44,176 bases of DNA. It comes from Gemmatimonadota bacterium (lineage in GTDB: Bacteria > Gemmatimonadota > Gemmatimonadetes > Gemmatimonadales > Gemmatimonadaceae). Position numbers and translations under genes: made by a program. The notes beneath the pieces are model-generated. The model ran no database searches. It was given only the letters and a program-made list of their open reading frames with translations, and was not told the DNA's origin. Numbering within the stretch: position 1 is the first letter of the stretch; each line of letters begins with the position of its first letter. Location of the stretch: positions 1-44,176 of the forward strand of contig JANYBD010000019.1 of the NCBI GenBank assembly GCA_025360995.1, written 5' to 3'. Below, piece after piece: positions 33,421 through 42,011 of the stretch.

Positions 33421-36036
33421 ATGCGCGCAAAACCGGAGTTTGGCATTCGGGCGCGACTGGCACTATTGGTCGTGGTGGCAGTGCTGCCGATGCTTGGCCT
33501 GGTTGGTCTCCAGTACGTAGAGCAGCGGGCGAACGCACTCGAGACGGCTCAAAGACACACTGCCGAATTGGCTCGGCTGCTGGCCGCGCATGCGGATGAA
33601 TACGCCCGACGCGCCGAAGTCGTTCTACAAACCGGCGCGTTGCTCGTAAGGATTGCGCCGCCTGACATGCAATACAACGATAGCGTGCTCACGTTGCTCG
33701 ATCACCGGACCCTCGGGCCAATCGGTTCGCTGAATATCCACACCGTGGATGATACGGATATCGGTAGCTCTGTCGAAAATATTCCGCGCCCAAGTCCGGT
33801 TCGTGTAGGCGATCGGCGATTTTTCCGTGACGCCATTAGCACGGGTGCGTTCGCGGTCGGCGACCCGTTCCGTTCTCGCGCTGATACGACGCAATGGCTG
33901 GTGATTTTCGCGCTCCCGGTGCGACACAACAGCAGTCCGATTAGTGCCGTGATTTATTCCTCCGTGCGGCTCGACTCGATTGATCACGTCATTGACGCGG
34001 GGCCATTGCCTCCCGGGTCCGTCGTCACGGTGATCGACCGCGACGGCGGCATTGTCTACCGATCGGTGGAGACAGCAAAGTCTCGCGGCCGAAGCGTTGA
34101 CACATTGTCGAGTTTTCGGGAGGCGTTGGAAAATCCGCGCGGCACGATGATTCGGCCGAGCGAATTGGATCACGTGGAGCGCGTCGTGGCATGGGAACGC
34201 CTGAAACACGCACCATGGACAGTCGTCGTTGGCATTCCCACGTCCGCGATTTTGGCTGCGGATACCCGCTGGGCGCAGCGCGATCTGGCGCTGGTATTAC
34301 TAACAGTCTTTGGAGTGCTCTCTCTCGCAGGATATGTCGCCGGCCGCCTGAGTCGGCCGATCGAAACCCTGAAAACCGACGCGGAGGCACTGGCGAGAGG
34401 CGACCTGACACACCGCAGTCACATCGCCACCGGCAGTGAAGTCGGAACGCTCGCCACCGCATTCAATCAGATGGCGGAAACCATCGAATGGCAAACGGCG
34501 TCGTTGCTGCAGAGCGAGTTGCGATACCGACTGCTGTTCGAAAGTTCGCCGATGCCCATGTGGGTGTGGGATGCCGAGACATTGAGATTTCTCGCGGTGA
34601 ATAACTCCGCCGTGAGCCGCTATGGGTGGACGCGCGAGGAATTCCTTGAGCTAACTATCCGCGATGTCCTGACCGCACCGGACTTGAACCGTTTTGATGC
34701 GCTGGCCTTTGTCGAGCGCTCTCCGGTCGGACGCAATGCGCGCTGGTCGCACCAAACAAAACATGGCGAGCAGTTTGCCGTGCAGACGCATTGGGCTTCC
34801 ATCGACTGGGCCGGACGCCCGTGCACACTCACTATTGTGGAAGATCTGACAGAAAAGCACCGCGCCGAAGCCGAACTTACTGCCTCCCAAGACCAGCTCC
34901 GGCAATTGCAAAAGATTGAAGCGGTCGGCAATCTCGCCGCCGGCGTCGCGCACGATTTCAACAACCTGCTTACCGCGATCCTCGGCAGTTGCGATTTGGC
35001 AATGCTCGCGCTTGCGCCGGACGACCCGGCGATGGTCGAATTGCAATACGTTCGGGACGCGGCCATCAGTGCAACGGATCTGACCAAGCGATTGCTGATC
35101 TTCTCGCGGCAACAGGCGATGGAACCGAAGGACGTCGATGTCCGAAACATCGTGAAGAGTCTGCAACCACTCCTGACCCGCACGTTAGGCGAGCAGGTGA
35201 TCCTCGACATCCGTATGGCCGAAGCGCCCTGCGTCGTGAGTGCCGATCCCGGTCAGATGGAGCAGGTCGTGCTCAATCTCCTGCTGAACGCGCGCGACGC
35301 GATGATACGTGGCGGCACGGTGATCGTTGATGTGCGACTGGTGGACGGCGAATCGGCGAAAGATCCGGTCGGAGCCGGCGACTGGGTGATGATCGCTGTG
35401 ACCGATACGGGGAGCGGAATGGATGCGGCAACGGCCGCCCGCGTTTTCGAGCCGTTTTTCACGACGAAAGAACGTGGCCACGGCACTGGTATTGGACTCG
35501 CAGTCGTGTTCGGTATCGTGAAGAGTGCGGGTGGCAGCATCCACCTTGAAACGGCGCCGGACGCCGGAACTTCGTTTCGAATTTATTTGCCATATCACGA
35601 CGTAGCGCCGACCCAGTCCACATCGAAGCGGGCGACGGCGGCGACCAGCACTGGATCAGAAACCATTCTCGTGGTCGAAGATGATGACGCAGTGCGACGG
35701 GTGTCCGTCCGCGTGCTGCGCGGGATGGGGTTTCACATCCTGAACGCGGCCTCACCAAAAGCGGCTCTGGAAATCGTCCGCGACTGGACCGGACCACTCG
35801 ACCTGCTCTTTACCGACGTGATCATGCCGGGAATGAATGGCCGGGAACTTGCCGAAGCCATTCATAAGACGCGTCCGACCCTCCGCGTGCTGTACGCTTC
35901 AGGGTACACAGATGATGTCGAATTGCTTCGACAGTTGCGTGAGAATACCGTGCACTTCCTGCAAAAACCGTTCACGCCGACCACACTCGGCGCGATGATC
36001 CGTGCCGTTCTGGACGCGCCACCGGAAAGCGATTAG
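33421..36036 (+). CDS. Hybrid sensor histidine kinase (periplasmic sensor, HAMP, PAS, HisKA, HATPase, REC)
   Basis: An 871-residue membrane kinase. The first helix (LALLVVVAVLPMLGLVGL) is at about residues 13-30. A Cache-like periplasmic domain of about 250 residues follows, with FFRDAISTGAFAVGDPF. A second helix lies at about 288-308, then HAMP and PAS (about 365-480). His511 is in GVAHDFNNLLTAI; the ATPase boxes are NLLLNARDAM and DTGSGM. A C-terminal receiver domain has Asp799 (LLFTDVIMPGMNG). ATG 33421 begins one base after the MoxR stop codon. Its stop overlaps the opposing MFS stop by 4 nt. No separate regulator is adjacent, so the signal is probably passed on through a phosphotransfer protein elsewhere. 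Confidence 0.92.
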   Translation: MRAKPEFGIRARLALLVVVAVLPMLGLVGLQYVEQRANALETAQRHTAELARLLAAHADEYARRAEVVLQTGALLVRIAPPDMQYNDSVLTLLDHRTLGPIGSLNIHTVDDTDIGSSVENIPRPSPVRVGDRRFFRDAISTGAFAVGDPFRSRADTTQWLVIFALPVRHNSSPISAVIYSSVRLDSIDHVIDAGPLPPGSVVTVIDRDGGIVYRSVETAKSRGRSVDTLSSFREALENPRGTMIRPSELDHVERVVAWERLKHAPWTVVVGIPTSAILAADTRWAQRDLALVLLTVFGVLSLAGYVAGRLSRPIETLKTDAEALARGDLTHRSHIATGSEVGTLATAFNQMAETIEWQTASLLQSELRYRLLFESSPMPMWVWDAETLRFLAVNNSAVSRYGWTREEFLELTIRDVLTAPDLNRFDALAFVERSPVGRNARWSHQTKHGEQFAVQTHWASIDWAGRPCTLTIVEDLTEKHRAEAELTASQDQLRQLQKIEAVGNLAAGVAHDFNNLLTAILGSCDLAMLALAPDDPAMVELQYVRDAAISATDLTKRLLIFSRQQAMEPKDVDVRNIVKSLQPLLTRTLGEQVILDIRMAEAPCVVSADPGQMEQVVLNLLLNARDAMIRGGTVIVDVRLVDGESAKDPVGAGDWVMIAVTDTGSGMDAATAARVFEPFFTTKERGHGTGIGLAVVFGIVKSAGGSIHLETAPDAGTSFRIYLPYHDVAPTQSTSKRATAATSTGSETILVVEDDDAVRRVSVRVLRGMGFHILNAASPKAALEIVRDWTGPLDLLFTDVIMPGMNGRELAEAIHKTRPTLRVLYASGYTDDVELLRQLRENTVHFLQKPFTPTTLGAMIRAVLDAPPESD

Positions 36037-37262
36037 TTCTGGCGCAGTTCCGGATAGCGCCGGAAGGCGTATGCCGCATAGAGAAGCATCACCATAGCCG
36101 AGCCACCGATCGCCCACGGGGCGCTCGATTGGCGGGCAATCCATCCGGCGAGCGTTGATCCGATCGGCGTCATCCCGACATACACCATCACATAAATCGC
36201 CACCACGCGACCGCGCATTTCATTCGACACGCGCTCTTGCAGCAAGCCATTGATCAACGCGTTGTTGAGAATGGCGCAAATGCCAATAAGGAATAGCATC
36301 GCGCCGGAAAAAACCGGAGACGTGGAAAGAGCAAACAGCACGATAAACAAACCGAAGGCAAGCGATGACACCATGCGCATCATGCCGCGCGGCAGTTGCT
36401 GCCCGACAGCGGCAAGGACAAGCGCGCCAAGAACTGCGCCGGCGCCAAAGCACATCATCAATGCGCCGTATCCGCCAACGTCGAGATGAAGAGTATCGCG
36501 CGCGACCACAGGCAACATGGTGAGAATCGGAATGCCAAGCAGAGAAAACACTGCCACCACGCGCATCAACACCCACATCGTGGGGTCGTGCCGCACATAA
36601 CGCAGCGCCTGCATCATTCCCTCAACCGGAGAGTGCTGTTGCGCAACGGACGAAGCAGCAGCAGGCAGCCGGATCAGCGCCAAACTCACCAGCACAGCCA
36701 GATAACTGAGCGCGTTAAAACCGAAGCACCATGCGATCCCGAATTGTGCAATAACCAACGCGCCGATACTCGGGCCGAGGATGCGGGCCAAGTTGAACCC
36801 GCCGGAGTTGAGTGCGATGGCATCTAGCAGATCTTCCTTGACTACTAAGTCGATGATCAGTGATTGCCGAGCCGGAATTTCGAAAGCCGCCAGCGTACCA
36901 CCGAAGAGCGCCAACGTGAGCAGCCAGTGAATGGTCAGGTGGTGCGACCAGGTAAACCACCACAGCAGCGAAGCCTCGACAAGCATCAGCGCCTGCGCAA
37001 TGCGCACGACCTTGAGCTTCTCGGTACGGTCGGCAAGCACGCCGGCCGGCAGTGAGAGGAGCAAGATCGGGAACGACCCCGCGGCGCTCACCAACCCGAC
37101 CAGAAATGGGTCGTTGGAGAGTTCGAGTGCCAGCCAACCGACCGCGACCTGTTGCATCCAGGTACCGATGAGCGATACGGTTTGGCCAGTCCAGAACAGA
37201 CGGAAGTTCCGATGTTTGGCCAGCGTACGGAACGGGTTGACCGAGCGGGCAGAAGTAGCCAT
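36033..37262 (-). CDS. MFS transporter, EntS/MFS_3-type
   Basis: A 409-residue major facilitator protein with about 12 hydrophobic segments. It begins RNFRLFWTGQTVSLIGTWMQ, typical of the MFS_3 subgroup, which contains enterobactin exporter EntS and related efflux proteins. The loop motif GVLADRTEKLKV between helices 2 and 3 is clear. ATG 37262 is chosen because the conserved N-terminal stretch begins soon after; an upstream ATG at 37361 would add 33 residues of unlikely sequence and overlap the VWA start. It lies opposite to its neighbours and sits between the kinase and the VWA gene, interrupting an otherwise co-oriented MoxR/VWA locus. Substrate unknown. Confidence 0.88.
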   Translation of the reverse strand: MATSARSVNPFRTLAKHRNFRLFWTGQTVSLIGTWMQQVAVGWLALELSNDPFLVGLVSAAGSFPILLLSLPAGVLADRTEKLKVVRIAQALMLVEASLLWWFTWSHHLTIHWLLTLALFGGTLAAFEIPARQSLIIDLVVKEDLLDAIALNSGGFNLARILGPSIGALVIAQFGIAWCFGFNALSYLAVLVSLALIRLPAAASSVAQQHSPVEGMMQALRYVRHDPTMWVLMRVVAVFSLLGIPILTMLPVVARDTLHLDVGGYGALMMCFGAGAVLGALVLAAVGQQLPRGMMRMVSSLAFGLFIVLFALSTSPVFSGAMLFLIGICAILNNALINGLLQERVSNEMRGRVVAIYVMVYVGMTPIGSTLAGWIARQSSAPWAIGGSAMVMLLYAAYAFRRYPELRQN

Positions 37263-37359
37263 GGCTATTCCAATCTTATCGGGAGCGGCCGCACCGACAA
37301 CTCCGCCGGTTTGCCTGCTGACACTCGCCTGATTTGATTGCATGCAAGCGGAGCCGGCC

Positions 37360-38640
37360 ATGCGTTCTCATACCTACTCAAAATTCAGTCCGGAGATGGC
37401 CGACGCGGTCGATCTCCAGTCGCTCCTCGACAACCTCGCGGATTTTCTTTTGCAATCCGGGTTTGCCGGTGGTCAGCAGTATCATCCGTATTGGGGCGAG
37501 ACGGGCGACGATGCGGACAAGTCGCTCGATTCGCTCAAGCAGGCCATTCTAGAGGCGCTGCTCAAAAGCGATCAATTCACACCGGAAATGCTTGACGCTC
37601 TTCGCGGCGGCGGCGACGACCTTTCCGAAGAAAAACTTGCCGAACTGCTCGACAGCATCGTTAAGCGGATGATCGACGAGGGCTTTCTGAATCTCGAGCA
37701 ACCGCCGGAAATGCCGGCCGGTCACCAATCCGTGACTGGTCCTGGCGGCCTCGCCCAAGCCGCGGCCCGCGACGTGCAGTTCAATCTCACTGACAAAGGC
37801 GTCGACTTCCTCGGCTACAAAGCCCTCCGGGGAATTCTCTCGTCGCTCGGCAAGTCGAGTTTCGGTTCACACGATACGCCATTCCTCGCCACCGGCATCG
37901 AAGCCGACGGCTGGAGCAAGCCCTATGAGTTTGGCGACGTATTGAACCTCGACGTGAACGAAACGCTCAAGAACGCCTTGATTCGCAACGGCAATCTCGA
38001 CGTGCCCATTGATCTCGATTATGGTGACTTGATGGTGCGACAAGCCGAGTTTCGCTCGAGCTGCGCGACGGTGCTAATGTTGGACTGCTCACACTCGATG
38101 ATTCTCTATGGCGAGGATCGCTTCACACCGGCAAAGAAAGTTGCGCTCGCACTCACGCACCTTATTCGCACACAATTCCCGGGCGATACAATCAAAGTCG
38201 TGCTCTTTCACGACTCCGCCGAGGAGATCCCGATCGCCGCATTGGCCGGCGCGCAGGTCGGGCCCTATCACACCAATACGGCGGAAGGGCTAAAGCTCGC
38301 AAAGCGATTGCTGATGGCGCAGAAAAAAGATATGCGCCAGATCGTGATGATTACCGACGGGAAACCCAGTGCGCTGACGCTTCCGGGCGGACAAATCTAC
38401 AAAAACTCCATGGGCCTCGATGCGTACGTGCTGCAGGAGACGCTCAAGGAAGTCACCGATTGCCGACGGTCGGGAATTATGATCAACACCTTCATGTTAG
38501 CGCACGACCGGGCGTTGGTGGAATTCGTCAAGATGGTCTCGTCGATCACGCGCGGCCGAGCGTACTTCACGAATACGATGTCGCTTGGTCAATTCATTTT
38601 GATGGACTTCCTGAAACGCAAGACCAAAACGGTGTCGTAG
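37360..38640 (+). CDS. VWA-domain protein, probable MoxR partner
   Basis: A 426-residue protein with a C-terminal von Willebrand A domain. The metal-ion-dependent adhesion site is seen as MLDCSHSM (Asp242, Ser244, Ser246) and a later MITDGKPS. The N-terminal half is acidic and helical ([18 protein letters not shown]). It matches the VWA/CoxE-type proteins that work with MoxR-like ATPases to mature or activate metalloenzymes. The likely partner MoxR gene lies 3.9 kb upstream, separated by the hybrid kinase and the opposing MFS gene. ATG 37360 has GGAG about 6 nt upstream; ATG 37342 is an alternative. The next gene begins one base after its stop codon. Confidence 0.86.
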   Translation: MRSHTYSKFSPEMADAVDLQSLLDNLADFLLQSGFAGGQQYHPYWGETGDDADKSLDSLKQAILEALLKSDQFTPEMLDALRGGGDDLSEEKLAELLDSIVKRMIDEGFLNLEQPPEMPAGHQSVTGPGGLAQAAARDVQFNLTDKGVDFLGYKALRGILSSLGKSSFGSHDTPFLATGIEADGWSKPYEFGDVLNLDVNETLKNALIRNGNLDVPIDLDYGDLMVRQAEFRSSCATVLMLDCSHSMILYGEDRFTPAKKVALALTHLIRTQFPGDTIKVVLFHDSAEEIPIAALAGAQVGPYHTNTAEGLKLAKRLLMAQKKDMRQIVMITDGKPSALTLPGGQIYKNSMGLDAYVLQETLKEVTDCRRSGIMINTFMLAHDRALVEFVKMVSSITRGRAYFTNTMSLGQFILMDFLKRKTKTVS

Positions 38641-38641
38641 C

Positions 38642-39841
38642 GTGAGGGCTCATCTGATCTGGTCGCTGTCCCTGGTATATTTGGCGGCCAATAACAGTTT
38701 TGGATCGCTGACCGTCGTCCGCCCCGTAAGTACCGCCGTCCCCTCCGTAATCCCCGCCGTCCGGCCCGTACGAATTCGCCCCGACACCACAATCGACACA
38801 ACATTTTACATCACCAACCGCTCCCGTCACGGCGGCGCTTTTGACCGCGCCGCCGCCCAGTCGTTGGAATTTGGATTCGTGATTTCCCGATTCATCGAGC
38901 AAGCACCAAAATCGCAGAGCGATCGGCTGCTCGACAAGCTTTCGACGCAAATCACCGATACCGTTCGACTAACGCGTGATCAGTTTGTCACTCAGCTTCG
39001 CAACGCAGACCACCGTAACCCAGCCGCCGCATCCGGCGGCGGTCCGGTAATCTATGTTCACGGGTACGCCACTTCGTTCGGCCGGGGCGTGTCACAGGCC
39101 GCCGAGATCGCGCATCGCGGCCGCGCGCCGAATCCGTTCGTGGTGTTTTCCTGGCCGGCGCACAAAGTGTTCGCCGTTTGGCCGTCGGTGCACGCGCTCG
39201 TCTCACGTGCGTACCGGCAGGATTCCGCGAGCGCCGCCCACAGCGGCTCGGCGTTTCTCGATGCGCTGAACGTGGTATTTGCGGCAGCACCATCGCCCTC
39301 CGTGACCGTGATCGGACACAGCATGGGCGCGCAGATCGTCGCCGAAGCGCTGAGCGTGCCATCGAGCGTGCGGGACTCACTGAAGGCCGCGCCGCTGTAC
39401 GCGCTGGTGCTTTTTGCGGCGGATATTTCCGCCGAACGGTTTCGCGATTCGCTCGCTGCACCGCTGGCACTAGTAGCCGAGCGGCGGGTGATGTATACAT
39501 CGGCGGCGGACCGCCTGCTGGCAATCTCGCATCTCGTGAATCATGGCAAGCGCGCTGGACAGATGGGCGCCGGTGGTCATCCGGCAGATTTTGAGTATGT
39601 GGATGTCACGAACGGACGACTCTCGTCCGGCGGAGTGCGCGGATTCTTCGACCCCCATCACGCAATGCGGTACGCCGGCTCGGCGCTGTATGATTTCTTC
39701 GGAATATTGCGAGGTCTCCCGGCCAGCTGTCGGGTGACCGAAGGCATCGCCGATCGCGCCACGGACGGCAGTTGGCGTCTGACACGGGCGGCAATTCCCG
39801 ACAGCGTGGCCAAGTGCTCGGTACCGCCGCACGGCAGCTAG
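38642..39841 (+). CDS. Alpha/beta hydrolase, DUF900-like, likely exported
   Basis: A 399-residue serine hydrolase. The N-terminus (HLIWSLSLVYLAANNSFG) is hydrophobic and may be a signal peptide. The oxyanion-hole region reads VIYVHGYATSFGRG, and the nucleophile elbow is VIGHSMGAQ. The architecture resembles DUF900/COG4782-type esterases, whose substrates are unknown. The start is GTG 38642, one base after the VWA stop codon. The nickel transporter gene follows 11 nt downstream, so these may be cotranscribed. Confidence 0.8.
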   Translation: MRAHLIWSLSLVYLAANNSFGSLTVVRPVSTAVPSVIPAVRPVRIRPDTTIDTTFYITNRSRHGGAFDRAAAQSLEFGFVISRFIEQAPKSQSDRLLDKLSTQITDTVRLTRDQFVTQLRNADHRNPAAASGGGPVIYVHGYATSFGRGVSQAAEIAHRGRAPNPFVVFSWPAHKVFAVWPSVHALVSRAYRQDSASAAHSGSAFLDALNVVFAAAPSPSVTVIGHSMGAQIVAEALSVPSSVRDSLKAAPLYALVLFAADISAERFRDSLAAPLALVAERRVMYTSAADRLLAISHLVNHGKRAGQMGAGGHPADFEYVDVTNGRLSSGGVRGFFDPHHAMRYAGSALYDFFGILRGLPASCRVTEGIADRATDGSWRLTRAAIPDSVAKCSVPPHGS

Positions 39842-39852
39842 ATTCCCGTCCG

Positions 39853-40515
39853 ATGCCGTCCGCACTTTCCGCCGCCATCCTCGGATTTCTCCTCGGTCTC
39901 CGTCACGCAACCGACGCCGATCACATTGTCGCCGTGACGGCAATTGTCGCGCGTGAACGAACATTCGCGCGCGCCGCACGTATTGGAGCGCTCTGGGGCG
40001 TTGGCCACTCGCTCACGCTGTTTGTGATCGGCGGGGCTATCGTTGCGTTTCGCCTCGTGATTCCACCGCGGCTCGGACTCGGACTGGAGTTTGGTGTGGC
40101 AATGATGCTCATCATACTCGGCTTTAATAATTTACGGCCCGCTGGCGAGCGCGCACCGCACGAGCATCTCCATCTGGTCGCATTCAATGGACTGCGGCCG
40201 TTGATCATCGGCATCGTCCACGGACTTGCCGGATCCGCCGCCGTCGCGCTACTCGTGCTTGCCACTATCCGCGAGACCGCGTGGGCGATTGCGTACTTGG
40301 CCGTATTCGGGGTCGGTACAATTGCGGGGATGGTGCTTGTGACCGTTCTGCTCGCAGCGCCGGCGATGTACGCGTCGGCGCGTGTGGTGCGATTGCAGTG
40401 GGGTATCCGGTTGGCGGCAGGAACACTGAGTCTACTCTTCGGACTTTTTCTCGCCCGTGAAATCGTCGTGACCAACGGGTTGTTCAGTGCCGTGCCGCTC
40501 TGGACACCCAAGTAA
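39853..40515 (+). CDS. NicO/HoxN-type nickel/cobalt transporter
   Basis: A 220-residue membrane protein with six or more hydrophobic segments. The hallmark HX4DH motif, which binds nickel or cobalt, is present as HATDADH near residue 18, inside LLGLRHATDADHIVAVTA. A second His-rich loop (PHEHLHL) lies midway. It probably imports or exports Ni2+ or Co2+. ATG 39853 is chosen so the first helix carries the metal motif. Its end and the end of the opposing TRIC gene share one hairpin. A cobalamin adenosyltransferase gene elsewhere in the window could use cobalt; a link is not shown. Confidence 0.82.
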   Translation: MPSALSAAILGFLLGLRHATDADHIVAVTAIVARERTFARAARIGALWGVGHSLTLFVIGGAIVAFRLVIPPRLGLGLEFGVAMMLIILGFNNLRPAGERAPHEHLHLVAFNGLRPLIIGIVHGLAGSAAVALLVLATIRETAWAIAYLAVFGVGTIAGMVLVTVLLAAPAMYASARVVRLQWGIRLAAGTLSLLFGLFLAREIVVTNGLFSAVPLWTPK

Positions 40516-40535
40516 GGCGACCCAACTTACTTGGG
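40507..40535. terminator. Hairpin shared by the ends of two convergent genes
   Basis: CCCAAGTAAG (40507-40516) and CTTACTTGGG (40526-40535) form a perfect 10-bp stem with a 9-nt loop. Each arm contains the stop codon of one gene: TAA of the nickel transporter on plus and TAA of the TRIC gene on minus. Both proteins therefore end in Pro-Lys-stop. It probably works as a bidirectional terminator; T runs are short. Confidence 0.6.
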
Positions 40536-41174
40536 CACCTGCCAACGTCCCGTTTGAAGCCAATGCGGGCGCGGCAATGTGGTTCCGAGCCACAGCGCGA
40601 GGAGCCGCACTACAACAATGAATGATGTCGCAATGAGCGCTGAATTTGGCTCGCTCATCCCCACGCGTTGCAGGACAAGAAAGAGCGCCGCACCAGCGAG
40701 CGCCGGCGTCGCATGCATGCGCCCGTGCTGGAACAATAACGGGACTTCGTTGGTGATTAAATCGCGCATCACACCACCGCCCGTTGTTGTGACGACGCCA
40801 AGCAGAGCGCAGACGACCGGCGGCAATCCGGCACGCGCGGCAAGAGTGGTTCCGGAAATCGTAAAGAGCCCAAGCCCAAGCGCGTCAATAATATCGGCCC
40901 GGGCAACAAACGTCGTGCTCCACTCATAGAGCTTCCGGCTATACACAAAACCAAGACACAACACAAACACGATTACCAAATACTCCCAGCGCTCCACCCA
41001 GAAAAATGGCCGCCGGTCGATCAACAGATCGCGGATCGTGCCGCCGCCGAACGATGTGACGACCGCGAGCGCAAACACGCCCACGAAGTCCATTTTCTTC
41101 TTGGCTGCTGTGATCATCGCCGAGAGCGACGCGGCGATCACGGCGGCGGCTTCGAGTACCAGGCCGGAGGTCAT
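40527..41174 (-). CDS. TRIC cation channel family protein (UPF0126)
   Basis: A 215-residue membrane protein made of two inverted repeats of three helices, as in trimeric intracellular cation channels. The repeat signatures FGGGTIRDLL and GGGVMRDLIT are both present. Bacterial TRIC proteins conduct potassium and other monovalent cations; some homologues have been linked to amino acid transport. The divergent mutY gene begins only 39 nt away, so their promoters must overlap. Its 3' end is within the hairpin at 40507-40535. Confidence 0.92.
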   Translation of the reverse strand: MTSGLVLEAAAVIAASLSAMITAAKKKMDFVGVFALAVVTSFGGGTIRDLLIDRRPFFWVERWEYLVIVFVLCLGFVYSRKLYEWSTTFVARADIIDALGLGLFTISGTTLAARAGLPPVVCALLGVVTTTGGGVMRDLITNEVPLLFQHGRMHATPALAGAALFLVLQRVGMSEPNSALIATSFIVVVRLLALWLGTTLPRPHWLQTGRWQVPK

Positions 41175-41213
41175 GCGTGAAAGATAACCGACGCCGAGCT
41201 ACCTTACTCGCCA

Positions 41214-41906
41214 ATGCCTCACCGCCCGAAGTACTTGCCGGACAAAGCCCGTGCCCAAGATTTTAGCCGTCGGCTGCGCCGCTGGTTTCGCCGGAACAGC
41301 CGCGATTTGCCGTGGCGGCGCACGCGCGATCCGTACCGGGTGCTGGTGAGCGAGCTGATGCTCCAGCAGACGCAGGTCTCGCGGGTGGTCGATTTTTACG
41401 GGAAGTTTCTCAAGCGGTTCCCGACCATTCACACACTGGCCGCCGCACCGCCAAAGCGGGTGATGGAATCGTGGGAAGGGCTCGGCTATTACGCGAGGGC
41501 GCGGAATCTGCATAAGCTAGCTAAGCAAGTAACGGTGAACGGTGGCAGCGGCGCATTGCCAACAGTCCCAGCCGAGCTGCAGAAGTTGCCGGGGATTGGC
41601 GCGTACACCGCTGGCGCAGTCGCGAGCTTTGCGCACGAGAAGCGGGCGGCGCTCGTCGATACGAATGTTGCCCGCGTGCTTGCCCGTGTGTTTGCGCCCA
41701 AGCTCAATCCGAAAAGACCTTCTGATCTGAAATGCCTTTGGGTTATCGCGGAGGAAGTGCTCCCGCGCACTGGTTCGGCGACCTGGACGCACAACCAAGC
41801 AATGATGGAATTGGGGGCGTTGGTGTGTACGGCGCGGGTGAAGCGCTGTGCGGACTGTCCGTTGACCAGCGTCTGCCTCACGTTTGCAAGTGACACGAGG
41901 GGATGA
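41214..41906 (+). CDS. mutY: MutY-like A/G-specific adenine glycosylase, short form
   Basis: A 230-residue DNA-repair glycosylase that removes adenine mispaired with 8-oxoguanine. The catalytic Glu47 is in SELMLQQTQ, and Asp149 in LVDTNVARV. The helix-hairpin-helix is LPGIGAYTAGAV. The 4Fe-4S cluster uses Cys205-x6-Cys212-x2-Cys215-x5-Cys221. The protein ends nine residues later, without the C-terminal Nudix-like domain (about 120 residues) that standard MutY uses to recognise 8-oxoguanine. Its reading frame is not interrupted, so this looks like a natural short form. ATG 41214 is used; the TRIC gene diverges 39 nt upstream. Confidence 0.88.
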   Translation: MPHRPKYLPDKARAQDFSRRLRRWFRRNSRDLPWRRTRDPYRVLVSELMLQQTQVSRVVDFYGKFLKRFPTIHTLAAAPPKRVMESWEGLGYYARARNLHKLAKQVTVNGGSGALPTVPAELQKLPGIGAYTAGAVASFAHEKRAALVDTNVARVLARVFAPKLNPKRPSDLKCLWVIAEEVLPRTGSATWTHNQAMMELGALVCTARVKRCADCPLTSVCLTFASDTRG

Positions 41907-41944
41907 ACCCCGGACCCGCCAGCGCGAAACCGGTGGGCAAAACA

Positions 41945-41978
41945 AAGAAGGTCCGACTCTGAAACGTCGAACCTTCTT
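41945..41978 (-). terminator. Intrinsic terminator of citrate synthase gene
   Basis: Reading the minus strand, AAGAAGGTTCGAC (41978-41966) pairs with GTCGGACCTTCTT (41957-41945) across an 8-nt loop. The stem is 13 bp with one T-G wobble. It is followed by TTGTTTTG, a U-rich run. It lies 33 nt after the citrate synthase stop codon. The wobble pair is stable only in the minus-strand RNA, which supports this direction. Confidence 0.8.
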
Positions 41979-42011
41979 CACCTTGCAGTTACAATTCCCT
42001 GCGCGAAAAAC

